In this document: positions 6,902 to 8,524 of the stretch, one piece after another | How the letters are laid out: every line of letters starts with the position of its first letter | How positions within the stretch are numbered: the stretch's first letter is position 1 | NCBI GenBank assembly: GCA_964446745.1 | Contig: CAYURR010000131.1 | Span: 1-8,524 of the forward strand | Direction: 5' to 3' | From: CAYURR01 sp964446745 | Lineage (GTDB): Bacteria > Bacillota > Clostridia > Lachnospirales > WQUN01 | DNA: 8,524 nt | Position numbers and translations under genes: made by a program | Notes under the pieces: generated by a model | Database searches by the model: none | What the model saw: the letters and a program-made list of their open reading frames with translations, nothing else | Told to the model about the DNA's origin: nothing

Positions 6902-7537
6902 TTGCTGTCTACAGATCTCGAGATGGCATTACGCATCCAGGATAAATATAAGCTGCTTGACCCGCTCACGCTGAGCGCGGACTTTGTGTGCGAGCGCATC
7001 AAGCGTTTGATTTTCTGTACGCTCGATAAGGCCTCCTCCACAGACGATGCCCTTTGTAAAGCGATAAAAGTTAAGCTCAGCTCGGGGATTTTATATGTAG
7101 ACGAATTGCTAAAGGCATCCTCTCCGCTGACCACGCATCCGATCACGCGCTCCGTTCAGTATGATTATGCACTGGGCTTCTTTGAAAGGCTCGCCGCTCA
7201 TATGATGAAGCGGATTTCTAATGAGCGCTTTAGCAACGGCTTGCGCACGGGCTTTATATATTCACCGAAGGACAAGGAGCCCACCGAATACCCCGCTGTC
7301 TTTAATAACAGCTTCGACGCGCTATGCGTTTGCGAAAATTATGTTACTGTCGTGTGTCGGCTGCTGTCGTCGATAGCAAGCAGCATGCCCGAGACAGGGT
7401 TCTGGAGCCTCGAGTTCGAGGATGCCGGTAACCGCCTGACCGATTCGAAAAAGGATAAGCTGCTGGGCTTGGACGGCGCGTTCAAACAACAGCAGGTGCT
7501 AAACGAGATGACGAGGGAGATATTGTTTTACAAATAG
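6902..7537 (+). CDS. C-terminal fragment of the frame-broken HD-domain gene
   Basis: This frame can start at TTG 6902, giving 211 residues, but no ribosome binding site precedes the TTG. The frame is open further upstream to 6812, so it is best read as the continuation of the HD gene rather than a separate gene. The bridging stretch 6851-6901 reads STYKPHIDALRETRQWDL, which looks like normal protein. I recognise no domain. The sequence is mostly helical, with a Cys- and Val-rich stretch around FDALCVCENYVTVVCRLL and a charged end. Codon use, with frequent CTCGAG for Leu-Glu, matches the first fragment and the RSH-RyR gene, as expected for one original gene. The stop is about 15 bases before the flagellin -35 element. 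Confidence 0.65.
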   Translation: MLSTDLEMALRIQDKYKLLDPLTLSADFVCERIKRLIFCTLDKASSTDDALCKAIKVKLSSGILYVDELLKASSPLTTHPITRSVQYDYALGFFERLAAHMMKRISNERFSNGLRTGFIYSPKDKEPTEYPAVFNNSFDALCVCENYVTVVCRLLSSIASSMPETGFWSLEFEDAGNRLTDSKKDKLLGLDGAFKQQQVLNEMTREILFYK

Positions 7538-7552
7538 GGGTAAAACTTTCAC

Positions 7553-7580
7553 TTGAACTTTTCAATGCAAGGTGTATACT
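7553..7580 (+). promoter_or_regulatory. Sigma-A/sigma-70-type promoter for the flagellin gene
   Basis: TTGAAC (7553-7558) and TATACT (7575-7580) are 16 bases apart. The transcript would start near 7587, giving a leader of about 84 bases. No sigma-28/sigma-D element (TAAA plus GCCGATA-like) is visible; TAAA occurs at 7541-7544 but lacks a partner. Confidence 0.6.
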
Positions 7581-7586
7581 CTGCAT

Positions 7587-7670
7587 AAGCGGAAGGAACC
7601 GCTGCGTACGTAACCGCTTTTCTAAACGAACAGATTCCTTTACGAACGGATTCAGAAGGGGGATATTTTT
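7587..7670 (+). promoter_or_regulatory. Flagellin leader with GGA hairpins, possible CsrA control
   Basis: Near the predicted 5' end, AGCGG (7588-7592) pairs with CCGCT (7599-7603) around the loop AAGGAA, which shows a GGA. Further down, TTCCTT (7635-7640) can pair with AAGGGG (7656-7661), hiding the ribosome binding site, with another GGA (7648-7650) in the loop. A GGA also overlaps the binding site (7661-7663). GGA in hairpin loops and at the ribosome binding site is the pattern bound by CsrA, which represses flagellin (hag) translation in Bacillus. AACCGCT is repeated directly (7597-7603, 7612-7618), so an alternative pairing of 7587-7592 with 7614-7619 is possible. Binding is inferred. 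Confidence 0.4.
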
Positions 7671-8450
7671 ATGAGCATGACCATAAACTCGATTGCATCA
7701 AACAAGATGCAGGACAAGATGCAACGCATCGGACAGCAACTGGCTACCGGCAAGAAGATCAACTCGGCAGCGGACAACGCAGCGGGGCTTGCGATAGCAG
7801 AAAAACTCACATCACAGATCAATGGCTTAGATAAAGGCACGGACAATACCTATGATATGCGTAACCTCGTCACTACAGCGGAGGGCGGTCTGTCAACGAT
7901 CAGCGATTCGCTGCAGCGCGTGCGCGAGCTCAGCATACAGGCTTCGAGCGATGTATTGACAGCCGATGACAAGACCCTCATACAAAACGAGATACAGAGC
8001 ACATTACAAGGTATAAACGATATAGCGGGCTCCGTACAGTTCAACGGACAGAACCTCTTGGACGGCACCTTCCAAAACAAGAACACCGCCTCCGACGCAA
8101 ACGGTAGGGGTATGTCCGTCTCGATAGGCGACATGTCCGTGAACGCTCTGGGTCTGGGTAACTACAATGTAACCACAGCATTTAACATCTCGGATGTAGA
8201 CAACGCCATCGCAGGCGTAAGCAACCTACGCGCCGACCTCGGCTCAACCGTAAACAGGCTCTCGAGCACAGCAGCCTCAAACGCTATCTCCGAGCTCAAC
8301 CTCGCAGCCGCACGCAGCCGAATGACCGATGCCGATATGGCCAAGTCCGTCATGGACTACAAGAAGAGCGCCGTGCTAAACGAGGCCTCGATGCTGATGC
8401 AGAAGAATACAATGAACCAAATGACCAGCAAGGTAAGCTTGTTGGGATAA
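7671..8450 (+). CDS. Flagellin, short form (D0/D1 only)
   Basis: Flagellin is the secreted subunit that polymerises into the flagellar filament. The 259-residue protein has the conserved N-terminal helices (TGKKINSAADNAAGLAIAEKL, about 26-46; LQRVRELSIQ, 81-90; QFNGQNLLDG, 123-132) and the C-terminal helices (about 175-259: NLRADLGSTVNRL, ARSRMTDADMA). Only about 40 residues (133-175) join them, so the surface D2/D3 domains are absent. It was assigned ATG 7671 because AAGGGGG (7656-7662) is 8 bases upstream; ATG 7677 is the alternative. Positions equivalent to the TLR5-contact residues of Salmonella FliC (Arg83, Leu87, Glu107 here) are kept. The start, MSMTINSIASNKMQ, departs from the usual IN-N-A-N pattern, so it may be a divergent or minor flagellin. 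No other flagellar gene is in view. It is a single-gene transcript between its own promoter and terminator. Confidence 0.93.
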   Translation: MSMTINSIASNKMQDKMQRIGQQLATGKKINSAADNAAGLAIAEKLTSQINGLDKGTDNTYDMRNLVTTAEGGLSTISDSLQRVRELSIQASSDVLTADDKTLIQNEIQSTLQGINDIAGSVQFNGQNLLDGTFQNKNTASDANGRGMSVSIGDMSVNALGLGNYNVTTAFNISDVDNAIAGVSNLRADLGSTVNRLSSTAASNAISELNLAAARSRMTDADMAKSVMDYKKSAVLNEASMLMQKNTMNQMTSKVSLLG

Positions 8451-8453
8451 GTC

Positions 8454-8485
8454 AAGAAGCCGTGTTAAGCACGGCTTCTTTTTTT
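8454..8485 (+). terminator. Rho-independent terminator after flagellin
   Basis: AAGAAGCCGTG (8454-8464) and CACGGCTTCTT (8470-8480) form a perfect 11-bp stem with loop TTAAG. A run of seven T (8479-8485) overlaps the stem end. It starts 4 bases after the flagellin stop. Nothing further can be recognised in 8486-8524. Confidence 0.95.
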
Positions 8486-8524
8486 GTTTTACACAGATAT
8501 ACATCTTACACAATTCTTACATCT

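Noticed and set aside
6902..7537. Independent gene starting at TTG 6902
   Set aside because: No ribosome binding site before the TTG, and the frame is open with sensible protein upstream to 6812, so a broken gene is the better reading.
7541..7565. Sigma-28/sigma-D flagellar promoter
   Set aside because: TAAA is present at 7541-7544, but no GCCGATA-like element follows at the right distance.
7587..7620. Terminator for the HD gene in the flagellin leader (AAGCGG...CCGCTTTT)
   Set aside because: The stem is only 6 bp with a 21-base loop and four T; it lies downstream of a good promoter and is better read as leader structure.

Overview
The window looks like a piece of a Gram-positive, Clostridia-type chromosome. 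The grounds are strong GGAGG-type ribosome binding sites, a short flagellin with Firmicutes-like features, and housekeeping-type promoters. The species cannot be fixed from the sequence. It falls into two visibly different halves: an AT-rich left part (about 1-3550, genes on the minus strand) and a GC-richer right part (about 3550-8450, genes on the plus strand).

Left part, read right to left: hsdM (1714-3261), hsdS (512-1711) and the first 170 codons of a PrrC-like anticodon nuclease gene (1-510, cut by the window edge). The genes are separated by 1-2 bases. This is the order of the E. coli prr locus (hsdM-hsdS-prrC-hsdR), so hsdR is expected just beyond the left edge. HsdS carries four tandem ELTA repeats in its central spacer, as in type IC enzymes of the EcoR124 group. 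The arrangement suggests restriction backed by a tRNA-cutting guard that is set free when restriction is blocked. Immediately upstream of hsdM is a 39-codon remnant of a tautomerase gene (3276-3395) with a good ribosome binding site.

Right part: a sigma-A-like promoter (3486-3514) drives a 927-residue protein fusing a SpoT-type HD hydrolase, a RelA/SpoT (p)ppGpp synthetase, a TPR-like helical region, a possible Rossmann-like segment and a C-terminal RyR domain. A gene for a second HD-domain phosphohydrolase starts on the base after its stop codon; its frame is broken near 6848-6851, giving two fragments. The pair looks like a nucleotide-signal producing, sensing and degrading module. It is the best candidate here for an undescribed system, possibly defensive given its restriction/PrrC neighbour.

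The window ends with a compact flagellin gene (7671-8450). It has its own sigma-A-like promoter, a leader with CsrA-like GGA hairpins and a strong rho-independent terminator.
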